Positions 1 through 13,087 of a stretch of 64,000 nucleotides of DNA are shown one piece after another. Within the stretch, counting starts at the first letter, position 1, and each line of letters begins with the position of its first letter. Where the stretch lies: the NCBI GenBank assembly GCA_003868215.1, contig QWDQ01000046.1:150563-214562 (forward strand), given 5' to 3'. The translations under genes were made by a program, and so were the position numbers. This stretch comes from Pseudophaeomoniella oleicola (taxonomy: Eukaryota; Ascomycota; Eurotiomycetes; Phaeomoniellales; Phaeomoniellaceae). Under the pieces are notes generated by a model. The model saw nothing but the letters and a program-made list of their open reading frames with translations, was not told the origin of the DNA and did no database searches.

Positions 1-386
1 AACGATTTGCTTTTCGTGCAGTCCGGCATAAGATTGTCCTTCACGGGAACGATAGTATACATAGTTCAAGATTTTGTACACAAGTAGAAGTAGAAGAGAA
101 GGTACAAGAACGGGATCGGCAGAATGGAGCACGACGGTGCACGGCTAACGGTTTCGCTGCGCTAAACGTCTATGAAACCCGGTCAGCCGGAGACGACTCT
201 CCATTGTCACCCCTTTTTGGCTCAGGGTAGCTTGACCCAGGGAGTCTCAGATCTAAAATCAATATCAATCTTATATTTTCAGACGTCTCCGGTTTTGCTC
301 TCTTCGACTCTTCCGACCGCGTTTATACTTTTGCTTTTGTTATTCGGCCTTTTCTTTTCATCTTTTTTGATTACGGTAGCGGAACC
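1..386. other. Left-edge non-coding DNA and 5' flank of the rhodopsin-like gene
   Basis: No gene is supported here. The last ~100 bases before the ATG at 387 are rich in T and C tracts, as is common just upstream of fungal start codons. A short open frame (172-411) running into the gene has no recognisable product. Confidence 0.5.
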
Positions 387-1833
387 ATGGCTGAGAATAG
401 TGACAGTCTGAGGCCATGGGCGTTAGCCACGGTCTGGGGCGTGACGGGCATGTCGTTCACTGCCGTTGCCCTCAGGCTTCTGTCCAGATGGGAGAAGAAG
501 GCGCCATTGAAGGCGGATGACTATTTGATAATATTTTCTCAGGCTTGGAATTTTTTGGTGGTGGGATTCATCATGGGCAGTACGTGCTCGCAGCAATCTC
601 CGCCTCGTTCCAGAGCTTGTTCTCACTAAATTTTGGCGAACAGTGAACAAGTACGGAATGGGTCTACATGCGGATACTCTACCTCCCGAACATGTGGTGA
701 AGGTCGCTCAGGTACATTTGAAATGAAGACTTGTGGCCAGAAGATCTTTGTTAACACGAAGGCAGTTCCTTGTGGTTGCAGAAGTCCTCTATGTTTGGAA
801 CTTGGTCTGGTCGAAACTGTCGCTCCTTTCGCTATATTACAGGATCTTCGACCTCCCCAGCTTCAAGATTTGGGCGTACGTCATTGGAGCCTTCATTATC
901 GCCTGGGTGATCACCATCACGTTTGTCTTTATATTCATCTGCGTTCCCGTTGAGAAGTTGTGGTACCCGCAGACACCGGGATATTGCATCAACCAAGTAG
1001 GAACTTGGATTGCCAATGCTGTATCGACTATTCTCACCGACCTCGCTATTTTGATTCTACCTCTGCCCCAAGTCTGGAAATTACAACTTTCAACTTTCCA
1101 GAAGATATCGATCACAGTTGCTTTTGCTTTGGGATTTTTGTAAGCTTCGATGGAATGTGCACGGATTATTTACACCTACTAACATCTACCAGTGTTGTCT
1201 TTGCCAGCATATACCGTTTAACTGTGCTCTTCTCATACTCAGCACTGGACTCAACTTGTACGTTCAACCTATGATTTGTGACAAACCCGAACTTTATAGT
1301 CACCAGCTTAACTCCTCTATTTTGTACTCGCACTAATGCTTACGTTTGGCTTAGACACTCTCGCTCCTGTGGTAGGCTGGACTGCTATCGAAATGTCCGC
1401 CGGGATAACCAGCGCCTGCCTCCCCACTCTCCGCCCTGCCCTTCATTACATCCTCCGCACCATCGGTATTAAGCAGGGCATCAGTTCCTTAGTCAACACT
1501 ACCCGCCGTGGCACCAACAACATCAGTTTGACCGACGGCTCAGCCTCCAAACTGCGCTCCAACAGCGCACTAGACTCTGGTCTGAGCCATCATGGGCGCG
1601 TCGAGAATACAGCTGTCGGTGCCTTCCACCGCCTCAGGGATAATGGAAGCAACGACACGAAGTTGAGACCCGACCATGGATTCGTGCATACCGTCACCAG
1701 CATGCCCGGTAGCAAGGATGGGAACATAAGCAGCAGCAAAGGCGACGCTGATTCACAAAGCGGCGATGAAGTTCCATTGCATTCGATCAGGGTTCATCGA
1801 GACTTCAAATCTGTAGAATCTTCAAGGGTTTGA
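387..1833 (+). CDS. Rhodopsin-domain integral membrane protein (fungal SAT4-like family)
   Basis: Five exons: 387-579, 644-711, 766-1139, 1193-1257, 1355-1833, giving 392 aa. All four introns have GT-AG ends, and frame is kept throughout. Several hydrophobic helices are visible, including one near FIIAWVITITFVFIFICVP and one near AVSTILTDLAILILPLP. The family signature KYGMGLHADTLPPEHV lies across exon 2, and the late signature YTLAPVVGWTAIEMSAGI spans the last splice. The final ~110 residues are a hydrophilic, low-complexity tail that is probably cytosolic. Proteins of this family are plasma-membrane or endomembrane proteins, abundant in Pezizomycotina and mostly uncharacterised; some are fused to CFEM domains, but none is present here. 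No ligand or retinal-binding function is claimed. Family assignment is confident; function is unknown. Confidence 0.85.
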
Positions 1834-2107
1834 AATTTCAGTCAAACACAAGACAGCCTTGAATCCTCCTCCACTGAACTTTTCCTCTTCTCCCTCTCTC
1901 TCATCCCCCCTTCTGCCGAATGCAGATAGCCACACGACCTGACGACAAACTGGGGCCACGCACGCATGCACGAAAACTGGTGCAATCACAGTTTTTCCGG
2001 ATTCAACGCCTGCGAAAACAAGAATATCACAGACAATCATGTGTGTGTGTGTGTGTGTGTGTCTCAAATTCATTAAGCAAGACGCAACTCAATCTAATCT
2101 AATCAAC

Positions 2108-2147
<40 letters not shown>

Positions 2148-3186
2148 ACACCCACCCCCCCCCCCCCCCCCCCCCCCCCACACACACACCCACCACAAAA
2201 AGAAAAACCAAAAACAAAAAANNNNNNNNNNATATACAATAATATCACTGGTTGGTTGGTGGGTGTTTTGTTTATTTTATTTCATATACAACACACACCA
2301 CTCAACCTAATACACCCCCCCCCCCCCCCCCCCCCCCTCCCAAAACATCCAAAATACCAAGATACCCCAACCGCAGTAAGGAGAGGAAGAAGAAGAATCA
2401 TGAAGGAAGGAAGAAAAGAGCCGGAGAACGAGAATCCAAACCGTTCGTCCGTCCGTCCGTTTGTCCATTCATGTTACGTATGTATATCTATATAGAAATG
2501 TTAGCGAAGAAAGGGCTACTTTCCCCACCAATCCAATCCAATCCAATTCACAAAACCAGATAATTAACTCCAGATACAATATTAAATTTAAATTTCGCAT
2601 TGGGGGTTTTTTTTTCTTTTCTCCATGTCTCATCGGTTACGGTATATTTATTTACCTACTACGAGGAAGGCTAGCGACGTATAAATCTCGGTTACGAAAA
2701 TTTCAAAAAAGAAAAAGGGGGGTAAATAAACTAAATAGCTAGTTAAGGAGATAGATATGTAGAATAGATAGATTAATGACGCAGGTACCCGCGAGTAGAC
2801 GAAGTAAGTATTCAAGAGAGTGTGGGGGAGGAGAGGAGAGAGAGAGAGAGAGAGAGCAAGGCTGAATGAACGAATGAATGAATGAAAGACAAGCTGAGTC
2901 AGTGAAAAGAGAGAGGCGGGGGGGGGAAGGGAGGAGTGGTCTTCTTCGCTAATGGAAAACATTTAGGTTAGGTTAGGTGTATAGGTAGGTAGGTAGGTAC
3001 CTAGGTAGGTAGATATGTAGATATAACCAATCACTTTATCTACTTCTACTATCTACCTTGCCTAGCTACCTCTTCACTTTGTAAGAATACCAAACCCCCT
3101 CCGCGTCCTTCCTTTCCTTTCCTGTCTGTTCCTCGGCTCCCGGTCCCGTCCAACAGACAAGTATGCCAGTCTGCCAGTCCAAATGT
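1834..3186. repeat. Simple-repeat and homopolymer-rich intergenic tract
   Basis: Contains (TG)n at 2040-2062, C runs at 2109-2147 and 2155-2179, a third C run at 2315-2337, a (GA)n tract near 2829-2856, and GGTA/GGTT-type repeats at about 2964-3012. Open frames here are translations of repeats. No gene is supported. Confidence 0.85.
2222..2231. other. Assembly gap of ten N
   Basis: Ten consecutive N lie between C- and A-rich homopolymers. The gap is probably of unknown true size, with local base calls of low reliability. Confidence 0.95.
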
Positions 3187-4242
3187 CTAATTCTTACCGT
3201 ACTTCGCGACAAGCTCCAATAGACCCCGCTCGATGTCGGCCGGGTTGGTCGCGTTGAGGTAGTGGCTTCCGCCGGGGAGGATTTCGACTTTCGCTTCGAC
3301 GCTGTTGGTGAAGAGTTTGACGTGTTCGTGGGCGATGGGCGGGGGGTAGACGACGTCGTCGGTGCCCTGCGTGGAAGGAGGGGTTAGTTTAAAGTGAACA
3401 GGGGGATTGCGGTGGTGGGCAGGTTACGACTTACTTGCATCCAGTATACGGGGCACTTGATGTCTCCGACTCTCAGTTCCAAACCGTCGCGCTCTAGGAG
3501 GTTGATAACTGCCATCTTGACCTTCATTCTACCCTCGTCTCCCTTGTAGATACCCTTCAGGGTCGTCGTCCAGAACGCTTTCGTGTCCTCTGTTGCACCG
3601 GCCCCAAATCCGAGCGAGCCAACCATTCCGCACCAAATGTCGTCGATCAAGAAGTCGGGGGTTGGGACGGTTGATGACCATCCTGCTAGGAATGGTGACA
3701 GAATCGGAGCGGGGTTCCAGGCGCCTTTCTCTCGCGATGCCGAGGATTCGTATGTCATGGAAGTTCCGAGGGGCATAAGACCGAGGATCTGTTGAGCACC
3801 TGTGTGAGTATAGGCGTCATGGCAGAACCGTAGGTAAACGGCGATTCTATTCGCGTTGCGAGGTATAGTGAACCAAACATACCCTCTCTGGGGCCAACAA
3901 TGCCATCCTCACTACCATCCAGCCACCCTGACTTGTACCCAAGGCGAATGCTTTCTGTACGCCCAATTTGTCCATCACTTGCAAGCACATGATGGCGGTA
4001 TCCCAGTATGTGAAATGTTCCACCGGGGAACTTGTTGCTCCATGACCTAGAGGCTCGATGGCGAGCAGGTTTAGAGCACCTTTTAGTTTCTGGCTTTCAA
4101 ACTGGTCGCGGAACAGTGCACTTGTTGTGCACATGGAATTGATCAATACGGCGGTGGGCTTGGAGGGGTCATAGGGCGCTGCCAAGGCATAGCCAGCCTT
4201 GATGCCACCGAGATGGGGAACTTGGACAGTTTGCGACGCCAT
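3187..4242 (-). CDS. Alpha/beta hydrolase
   Basis: Three exons read on the minus strand: 4242-3883, 3788-3435 and 3366-3187, giving 297 aa. Acceptor AACAG before 3788 was preferred over the nearer CACAG because only it keeps the frame (APER then ILGLMP). The catalytic triad can be proposed from sequence: Ser104 in the nucleophile elbow GTSQGG, Asp241 in GTDDVV and His273 in GGSHYLN. An oxyanion-region motif LINSMCTTS follows the first strands. The length and motif order fit the AB_hydrolase_1 fold. There is no signal peptide, so it is probably cytosolic. The substrate cannot be inferred. It stands alone, with gene-free DNA on both sides. Confidence 0.85.
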
Positions 4243-7200
4243 TCTGAGGACAATCTTACGAACAAAGATGACGCAATTCGAACGGACGAGAGAGATGAAC
4301 AGACACTATGAGAGACGAAGATATTGATATAGGTAGCAGAGGACTGTTTACATACGATTAGAGACTGAGACCCTTTCTTTATTGATTGGTGACAGTGTCC
4401 CCGCCCAATCGCGTTGAAAAGAGTAAGTCGACCCAAAGAAGCCAGAAAAGGGTCTAGGAACAGCAGCAATTGACAGGTGGAGGCTCCCCCAAAGAACATA
4501 CTACGTACGGTAGAGCGAGACGGTGGACTACCCGTGGTTGGCATGTTGATAGCGACCGAAGTTTGGGCGATAGACCGACAGTAGTAAGTTAGTGGACGTT
4601 TCGGTAGTCCGTCGAAAGTCTGTTAACCGTCGAGCCGTGGCATGATTGAGCCGGCGAGTCGGTGGTCAGGAAAGCCCACCAGGCACTGGTCTGCACCAAG
4701 CAGACCTCGGTTTGCTGTTGAGCTCTTACTACTATGGTATAGGATAGGATATTATAGCAGAATGCATGATAGACGGTGGAGATGCAAATGCACTTCAGCT
4801 TAGGATATCGTAGTATAATGCCTGAAACTCAGAAAGCGTTGAATTGAAGATAAGTTGTAAGTTAGACGGCTTACCGCTCACGGCTCACACGGCTCGATGG
4901 TTACCTTACAGTAAGTTAGACAGGAAATGACAAGCCAAAATGAAAAAAACGTTGAAAGGGATGGAGGGGCTTACCGATGCGCTAATTGGCGAATAAAACG
5001 TCTCGTAGCGAGAAGTGACAATTCATTAATTCATTAAGTGTATTACGATAGTCGTTGCGACGTACCTCGGGAACAAGCGAGGCAGAAGCGAGGCAGAAGC
5101 GAGCGAGTGGCGGCCGCCTTCCCCGGAACTGGGCGTCGTTCCTTGCAATCATCTCCCGCATGGCGCCAGTAACGTCTTCATTACCGCTCTTATATCTTCA
5201 TTACTGCTCTTTAGAAGAGAGACGACCACTTGATGCTAGAACAGCTACATATGGCATGAGTAGCATGTGTGACTTTATTTTGCGATTTGAAACACACAAT
5301 AAAGGCAGAATAGCCAGTTGCCTCTCGACTTTACGTCGCCTACAAGGCAAGTGGCAGAGGCACAAATACAGACTAAAATCCTAGGCTGCAGGTCCTCGTT
5401 GGCACCTGTCATGGCTTGTAACAGTTCCTAAACTCTTGAAAGAAATGAGAACCAAATAGGGATGCACTTCCTTTTTTGAATTAGACAGAACAACGCAAGC
5501 TACCAACTTCGGCAGCCCATCAAATTCATACCCTTCCTCTCCAAAAAAAAAAGGGCTATAGCCGCTTCAATCGACTTTAACTACACTTACATCCCTGTCC
5601 AAGGTAAACGCATCCAGCAGGACACAATTATTTGGCACCCACGCCGTCCACAAAATGAGGTCCACAAGACCTGTCCCTACCCAAGTCATCTTTGCGTATG
5701 GGAAATCCGGATCGACTGATGGGGTGTCTCAAGCAATCCGCTTGTTCACTACATTCCAGTAGATAGCTACACCTTGCTCAAAGTTGTCTGCAAAGTGTTC
5801 TCATATCCAACATCTTCAATAAGGTCCGTGGTCCATTCTGCAAAATCTCTTCCATGAGTTGAAGTGAGCAAAAGATTACAAGATCTGATTTCATTTCTGA
5901 GAGTCCATATGTGCCTCTTTTCCTGTCTCTAATACAACAAAAGGCTTAGCAACAAGATGAGCCATATTGCCTAGCACTCTGCAATGGATACCTGGCCACA
6001 AAGCTCAGTGTCGCCCCCCTCGCGTATCTGCACGTCAGAAAAATGCATCATGAAGACTGAATTGTGACAATTTCGCGGCTGAGGGGTCGACTGCTGAACA
6101 AGTAATCTAGGATGCTACTTATGAATGACAAGCACATCGGGGTACGACAACTGATGCGTAAAAGCTGGTCATGAATAGTCCTATTATCAATGCTCCCCTG
6201 TGCGATGGACACACAGCGGATTACGCCACTTCGACCGGTGCCCCTTTCACCAGTCATTTTACGGTATATGAGCACCACTTTCCTTTTGAATTGATTTATC
6301 CATAAAGCGAGCTGCAATGTTGATTCGGCCAGATCGATGATGGAGGATAACGGTTGGTTATGCAGCAAGGCCATCGCATGTCACACCTTGGTCGATCAAG
6401 GCTCTGCTTTCAAAATCATGATGTTCTCAGAGATACTTCTATTAGACTCATAACGATAGGCCGGGCGTAGATGATAGACTATCGAAGCTGTGTCATTATT
6501 CGAGACTAGTCCCAGCTGAATGCTGGCGGTCAGTCAGTCACGGCAGTTGCGGTCACAGCATATATATGTATACAAGCTGAAAGACACGTCTAAGATCTCG
6601 CTCCAAGATATAGGAGCCATAATGCCCCTTATATACTATGTAAGTTACATGAGAGTTACCTTTTGGACGACGGCAAGTTCATCGAGGAAAACCAGATGAT
6701 GACGTCTACGGTTTCTCGGAAGCGGGAGAACCAGGCTCCGATTCGATAAGGCGTCGAATTTAAGCTTATCGGTCAGTTATCAAGAAAAGAAGAAGAATCA
6801 ACGGCAAAAATAAAAAGAACATCATAAGATAACAATGACTTCATGACTTTGGACTGGTTCCATTTCTTTCACGGTGACCTATCGTAATATTCAACGAATT
6901 CTCACGAAGCGCTGATCCCATGGCGAATGCAAATGACTGTTAGACAAAGTAATTCGTCTTTAGACAATGGGAATTCATCAATGTCGATCCGACAGTCCGG
7001 AAACTGGGCGATATCAATCCTTCATTGGCTTTCAAATCTGCGCTAGATCACGACATGCCGAGATGCTCTTTGCAGCAGCCGACAGTCTTACCCTACTCTG
7101 CGTCTTCGTTCTCCACAAGCTCGTTTCTTCGGTTCTCAATATGCCTCGATGCCTCCATCGAAGTGTATCTTGGGCAATTAGGTGGGCCATGATCCGTGGT

Positions 7201-7411
7201 TAAATACCTTACATATCTACTTGTGGCCGGATGTATCTGCCCTTGAAGAGCTCCATGACGGACATGACGTAGCACGAACCTTGTACAACCTACAATATTA
7301 TGATTCGTTCTTTGTTTTGCCTATATCACTATTTTGCGCCTGGAGTTCTCTATCCCTTTCTTAGAATTATCACCAACAGTCTCGAGCTTTGGGGAATTTG
7401 GCAGTTGCGCC
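4243..7411. other. Long gene-free interval
   Basis: Several short open frames occur on both strands, such as 5055-5384 and 6048-6374. None has a recognisable motif or coherent splice structure. The interval includes the 5' flanks of the alpha/beta hydrolase and of the DHA1 transporter. I see no tRNA, transposon or tandem repeat in it. Confidence 0.5.
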
Positions 7412-9234
7412 ATGCACGACCTCTTTAGAGACTCTGCCGCAGGGCAAATTGTCCGTTTCATCACCAGAGGTCGTGTCCTACAGTATCCTGAAGAAAAGGA
7501 TCCTTCTTTTTTGGAGCGATGCCTCCACCGGGAGAAAACAGAGAATGTTAGGCAACATGGAACCCCTCGACCGCCAGCGCAAAATGAGGAGCGTCAGGAT
7601 ACCACCGACGATGCCGATGCGAGTTCATCAACCAGCACTGTACTGGGAGATGCTGAGCCTAGAAGAAATCTGTCCGCAAAAGAAAAGAGTGACATAGAGA
7701 AGGGATTAGATTTTGACATTGTCGACTGGTACGGACTAGATGATCCAGATGTCAGTGTAATATAACACACTTCACCCTACATTGGCTGATTTCTACGCAG
7801 AACCCCATGAATTGGTCAAAGGTCAAAAAATGTTTCGTCACGTTCGAGATCATATTTCTCACTTTCTCTGTGTATATTGGTTCTGCTATTTACTCTGCCG
7901 GGATTGAAGGAGTCACGTCCACTTTCGGCGTCTCCCGCGTTGCCGCTACTTTGGGCTTGACAATGTTCGTGGCGGGTTACGGAACCGGTCCCATGATATG
8001 GTCGCCGATGTCTGAAGTCCCTGTCATCGGTCGTAACCCTGTGTATATCACCACATTACTCGTTTTCGTCTTACTTCAAATTCCTACAGCCCTCTCCGTC
8101 AACTTTGGCATGCTCCTGGCCTTCCGTTTCTTGACTGGCTTCGTCGGTTCCCCAGCTCTTGCAACAGGTGGTGCTTCTATCGGCGACATGTACAAGCCCA
8201 GCAAGCGCGCATATGGGATAGGACTATGGGGCATCGGGGCTGTGTGTGGACCCGTGATGGGACCCCTTGTGGGCGGGTTTGCTGCACAATATGAGGATTG
8301 GCGCTGGACCATTTGGGAATTGATGTGGCTTTCTGGCTTCTGTTGGGTTCTTCTATTCTTCTGCCTTCCCGAGACTTCGAGCTCAAATATACTCGCGCGT
8401 CGCACCAAACGTCTCCGCAAAATTACCGGCATTCTTCAACTTCGCTGCGAACCCGAACTGGCCGCCGAGCACATGACCGGTAAAGACGTCGTGATGATGG
8501 TCCTGGTCCGCCCACTCACCCTCAACTTCGTTGAACCCATGGTCTTTTTATTGAATCTATACATTGCTTTAGTGTACGGGCTGTTGTATATTTGGTTTGA
8601 AAGCTTCACCATCGTCTTTAGCGAGCATTACGGCTTTTCCCTAGGCATCTCCGGTCTCGCCTATCTCGGTATCCTTGTCGGCGCTCTCATCACCATCCCC
8701 CCCTTTTTCTGGTACCTGTACCGCTATATCGAACCGCAATTCAATGAGAACGGGGAATTACAACCAGAGAAACGACTACCGCCTGCTTTTGTGGGTGGCT
8801 TTGCCATCCCCATTTGCCTCTTCTGGTTCGGTTGGTCCGTTGAAGGGAACCAACATTGGATTATGCCTGTCATCGGAACCGCCTGGTTTAGTGTCGGCGC
8901 TTTCTTACTTTTCAACGCTGTCCTCAATTACCTGGGGGATGCATATCCTGAATATGCCGCAAGTGTCCTTGCTGGAAATGATCTCATGAGAAGTGCCTTT
9001 GGTGCAGGCTTCCCTCTGTTTGCCACCGCGATGTATAACAGGTTAGGCGTTGCGTGGGCGAGTAGCTTATTAGGCTTCCTTGCTATTGCATTCATACCAA
9101 TTCCTTTTGTTCTATACAAGGTAAGGCTTTCAGACCCCCTTCCTGTTTTGTGGATCCGTCGTTCTAACCGGTTCCCGCAGTTCGGACCTACTCTTCGGAA
9201 GGATTACAGCAGACACGCCCGCAAAGATTTATAG
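7412..9234 (+). CDS. MFS transporter, DHA1 family (polyamine/drug-type)
   Basis: Exons 7412-7750, 7801-9120 and 9181-9234 give 570 aa. The start at MHDLFRD was chosen over an upstream in-frame ATG at 7334 because MHDLxRD is the usual beginning of this subfamily. The first intron interrupts the conserved DPDNPMNWS entry to TM1. About 12 membrane helices follow, with GPMIWSPMSEVPVIGR (motif-A-like loop between TM2 and TM3) and LTGFVGSPALATGG in TM4. The N-terminal ~110 residues are cytosolic and acidic, as in Tpo1-like carriers. Such proteins export polyamines, drugs or metabolites by proton antiport at the plasma membrane; the actual substrate is not predictable. The 60-nt last intron is a multiple of three without a stop, so retention would add 20 residues. 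Confidence 0.88.
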
Positions 9235-9941
9235 ACCACAGCTTCAAACGTTTTGTTTTCGTATTCATATTCGATTCCTGTACATCACTACAACAACGCC
9301 TGTTTAGACACTCTCAGCGACGACCATCCTTCGCACACGCCTGCAAGACCGTTTCACATCATACTCAATCCTAATTCAATGACCCAGACTTTACCAGGCA
9401 CTGATTCCGATACAAACGCATCATACGCACCTTGATATACGATAAACAAAAAGAGCCACAAAACCAAAGTAATCAGATCTGCCTCTCTGTCGGGCCTTTA
9501 GAAGGTATATATCTTTCCCGCGAGGCATTCATATGATAGAAATAGATAGATGCATCCATAAGAAAAGACACATCATTTCATAAAGAAACCCATTTATTAC
9601 ATTCCTTAGGGGTAGTGTAGTCATACCATCCACACATCTCTTCCAGCCCTTTAGGAGAAAAACCACACGTTTCTTTTTTTTTCTTTTCACCTCTGAATAT
9701 ATGTATATATATATATAGAGATATTCACATCTTATTATACATGTCTTAATACTCTCTATATATATCTCGTTATTGTATAACTTATATTTTATTTTACCTT
9801 TTTTTTTTTCATATCTGAAATATACACATCTCATCACCATTATTTTATTAATAATTACCTCTTTCTTTCTTTATCAAGGTCTTCTTCTTCTTCTTCTTCT
9901 TCTAGATATTTACCTTCTAAAAAAAACCTCGGGGGGGGAGG

Positions 9942-9972
<31 letters not shown>

Positions 9973-11570
9973 GTTTAAAATTATTTTTTATTTTTTTTTT
10001 TTTTTTTTTTTAAATAGGTAGGAAAAAGGTTGGGTTGGGAAAGGGGGGTGATTTTTGGGGGGGCCCTATTATTAAAAAAAAAAAAAAAATAAAAACAAAA
10101 AAAAAAAATTTTTTTTTTTCTAAAAAAAAAAAGAGTTTTTTTTTTTTTTAATTATATTTTTATATATTTTTTAAAAAAATTCATTTTTTTTTTGTGTTTT
10201 TCCCCCCCCCCCCCCCCCCCCCCCGCCCCTACCCTCACCATCCATCTAATTGACTGATAATTGAGGTAGAAGTAGGTAGGTAGGTAGGTATCTGTCTTTC
10301 TACCTTACCTATCTATGTACATATGTATATTTATAGGTACTAAGGTAGTACGTTTTGTAGATTGCAGTTGCTGTGCTGCAGTTGTTTGATGTAATACCTA
10401 GTTATATATTATCTATCTAATTACATATTTCACAAAGTTGCGTTTTAAGTAATTACATGTAAGTTATTACTCACGGATGATTACCTACCTACCTATACAG
10501 ATCAAGAATTGTGATTAATTAGAAAGAACAGATGGTATAGATGAAACGTTTGGCTATCTTAAGGTAAGATAAGGTTAAAATAAATAGGTCTTGTAACAGA
10601 GGTACATACTCGTAATAGTGTACATAGGTAACGTCATGATGGCCTACCTACCTACCTACCTGTCTGCTTGGCCTGCCTGCCTGCTTGCTTGTCTTTCTTA
10701 CCGGCGAGTTCAGGTATTCGAAGGGGGAGGAGGAAGGAGGCGGGGAGGAAGAGGGCCGCGGGTACTCTGATGGTGACGATGAGGTAAGGTAGCGAGCTAG
10801 GTGGATGGGTGATGATATCAATATTGGACGGTTCCGTCGAGCTCTGGTGGCGCTTTCTGAGATACTGCGTAGTAGTAACATTTGGACCAAACAGCAAAGC
10901 ACGCATCAAACATTCGGAGTCGTGCACCCGACAAGTCAATCAATCCAGTGCGATCGCAAACCGAGGGTCCGATCTACGTCAATGCGGACGTGCGGTGCTT
11001 GCATGCCACCCGTGTGTGTGTGTTGATACTAGCGCACTGATCCGGGTTGTTGGCAGATGGAGCCCGTCAAACCTTCAACTCCACTGTATCACGATTTCCA
11101 TTTTCGATTTTCGACGCTTGGCTCACTTGGGGTCTCTCGTACGCTCGGAACCGTCTCTGTCTGGGAAACTACCCCGTGCTTGGTTCCTTAGAATTATCGT
11201 AGATAGGAATTGAGCTCTTCGTCCCAACCTTGTCGATCTCTGTTGTTCTTGGTTTGGTTCCGGAAAGATGGAAGGCTGCAGGCTTGCTTGAGTCGTAAGT
11301 AACGGAACTGAATCCGCGACGGTGATTACGCAAGCTCTATTGAACAAGAGCCGAAGAGTCGCAGTTTCGCCTTATCAAGGAACCATCATGACAGAATATG
11401 AGGATCGTGACATGGCAACATTTTCGTGCGATCGGAACATGTGGGTTGTAGTACGGCCATGCACTGCAGTCTAGCAACGCTCAGACGACTTAATAGTGAA
11501 ACCGGCCAAGGACTTCCGCATTAACGCTATGCTGTCACGAAAGCGTGAAGGCTCATCGACGATCACCAGG
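9235..11570. repeat. Gene-free tract with an extreme homopolymer core (about 9880-10225)
   Basis: From about 9880 the sequence is (TTC)n, then G, T and A runs, then a C run at 10202-10224. The bases look like noise around a low-complexity core. GGTA/CTAC repeats follow at about 10265-10300 and 10642-10662. From 10800 to 11570 the sequence is of normal complexity, but no gene was recognised; the open frame 10809-11213 has no family features. Confidence 0.7.
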
Positions 11571-13087
11571 CTATGGCGAATCCATCGCGAGGAGAGACAA
11601 GGATAGTCGATCTTTGCTGGCAGGTTGGCTGATCATCATGTTCGACGCTGACGGCGTCGAAGTGTCAAGCTGCTGTACAGCCATGACTTTACGGTCTTTT
11701 CCTCGGCCTTTGATACCCTTGTTGCTGTGCTTGTACATTTCTCGGAGGTAGTCCCACAAATCCCTTTCTTCAACCGAAAGTTGATAATTGACATCCTCGG
11801 GGTGATGAATGCCGGAGAACTTCATAGTCAAATCATTGATAGCATCGGCATGGAAGCGTTCCATATGTCCTTTGAGGTTTCCTCGTTGACTAAACAGCTT
11901 CCCACAGCCTTCGAGACGACATTCAAACATTCTCTTCTCTTCACGGCTAGCATGGACCGTTGCTCGATGACTCCTGACATTACCTCTTTGAGCGAACCGT
12001 TTCTCGCACAGATCGCATGCAAAAGGCTTCTCGCCTGTGTGACGTCGGATGTGGGTTTTTAGATTACCCAGTTGTGTGAAACGGGATGGGCAGGGAGGGT
12101 AGGGGCACGCCTTGGGGTAAACGACAATGTTAGCCAGGTCGATATCGTGCGCGGTAGAATAAGATATGTCATAGTGCAAATGAACAGATAAGCGTCGCTT
12201 ATAGATGCAGCACCTTGCCCAAGGAGAAACCCCGCTGATAAGCATATGGGCGTTCCAAGGATATAGCGGAAGTCTATTCCGCCAAGTATTCGGCCTTTGG
12301 GCCATTTTAGGCAGTCGATAGGTAACTATATCCAATACCTCTGAAAGCCTGTGTAGGTGGTATAGAACAAGAGGAAAGAATGTAGAACGACTGAGAACAG
12401 ATACGAAGCATTCGGGTATGAAGAGATCGCGTGACTTACGAAGGGCTTGAGGCCCGAGTGAGACCGCAGATGGATATCCAGATGTGTCTTCTGGGTGAAT
12501 ATTTTGCCGCAGTCGCTATGCGGACAGGCGTGCTTTTTCTCTTTCACGGATGAACCTTCTTTGCCCTCGTCGACTCCAGGAGATCTGGATTCACTCCGCG
12601 ATCCTGTAGAGGAAAGATCGATGTCTTTAGACTTGGCTTGAATCTCCTTCATCAGAGCGTTGATGGAACCAGGCTGCTCGGCCGCGGGCTTGATTCGCGG
12701 GCTTGGGGTCAATTGAGGACTTGGGTCTGGCGTAGGGAACGGGGCTTGGGATGCAGCGCTCTGAGATTCTGTGTTGGTGGGAATATCGATGACAGTTGGC
12801 TCGACTTTGACGGGGTAGAGTGTTGGCAGGAATGGAGAAGAGTCGGTCGTAAGTAGAGGACTGGCACCTGGTGTAAAAGCTGTTGAGAACGCCGACATGA
12901 AGGACGGGGAATCAATGGTTTGAAAGGTCTGTTGTAGTGGGAATTGGAAACCGGCAGTCGAAGGTGGAAGGGTCTCCATCTGGGGCCAACGTGATTCTGG
13001 AAGCGTTGAGGGAGAAGAAGACCACAAGCTCTCATCTTTGAGATCCTTGAAGGAAGTCTGGAAAGGATCCTGAAACAATACGTCCAT
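11571..13087 (-). CDS. C2H2 zinc-finger transcription factor, Azf1-like
   Basis: Exons 13087-12440 and 12110-11571 encode 395 aa. Four C2H2 fingers run from about residue 188: CPHSDC...HLDIHLRSH (C188, C193, H206, H210), CPYPPC...HIRRH, CDLC...HRATVH and CRLEGC...HMERFH. Linkers such as HTGEKPF are present, and the tail after finger 4 (FHADAINDLTMKF) resembles the yeast Azf1 end of the array. The N-terminal half is Ser/Pro/Thr-rich and unstructured, a probable activation region. The start MDVLFQDPF is preceded by a stretch with no better ATG. A 329-nt intron, unusually long for this window, falls exactly between fingers 1 and 2 in phase 0. Azf1 proteins are nuclear regulators of carbon-source and cell-wall genes; targets here are unknown. 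The terminal 40 residues are basic, then Ser-rich. Confidence 0.85.

Noticed and set aside
2964-2980. TTAGGT repeats resembling a telomere
   Set aside because: Only three copies, with T instead of the G expected in TTAGGG, inside other simple repeats and far from any chromosome end.
10809-11213. 134-codon open frame on the plus strand
   Set aside because: Composition and lack of any motif suggest chance; it overlaps open frames on the other strand of similar quality.
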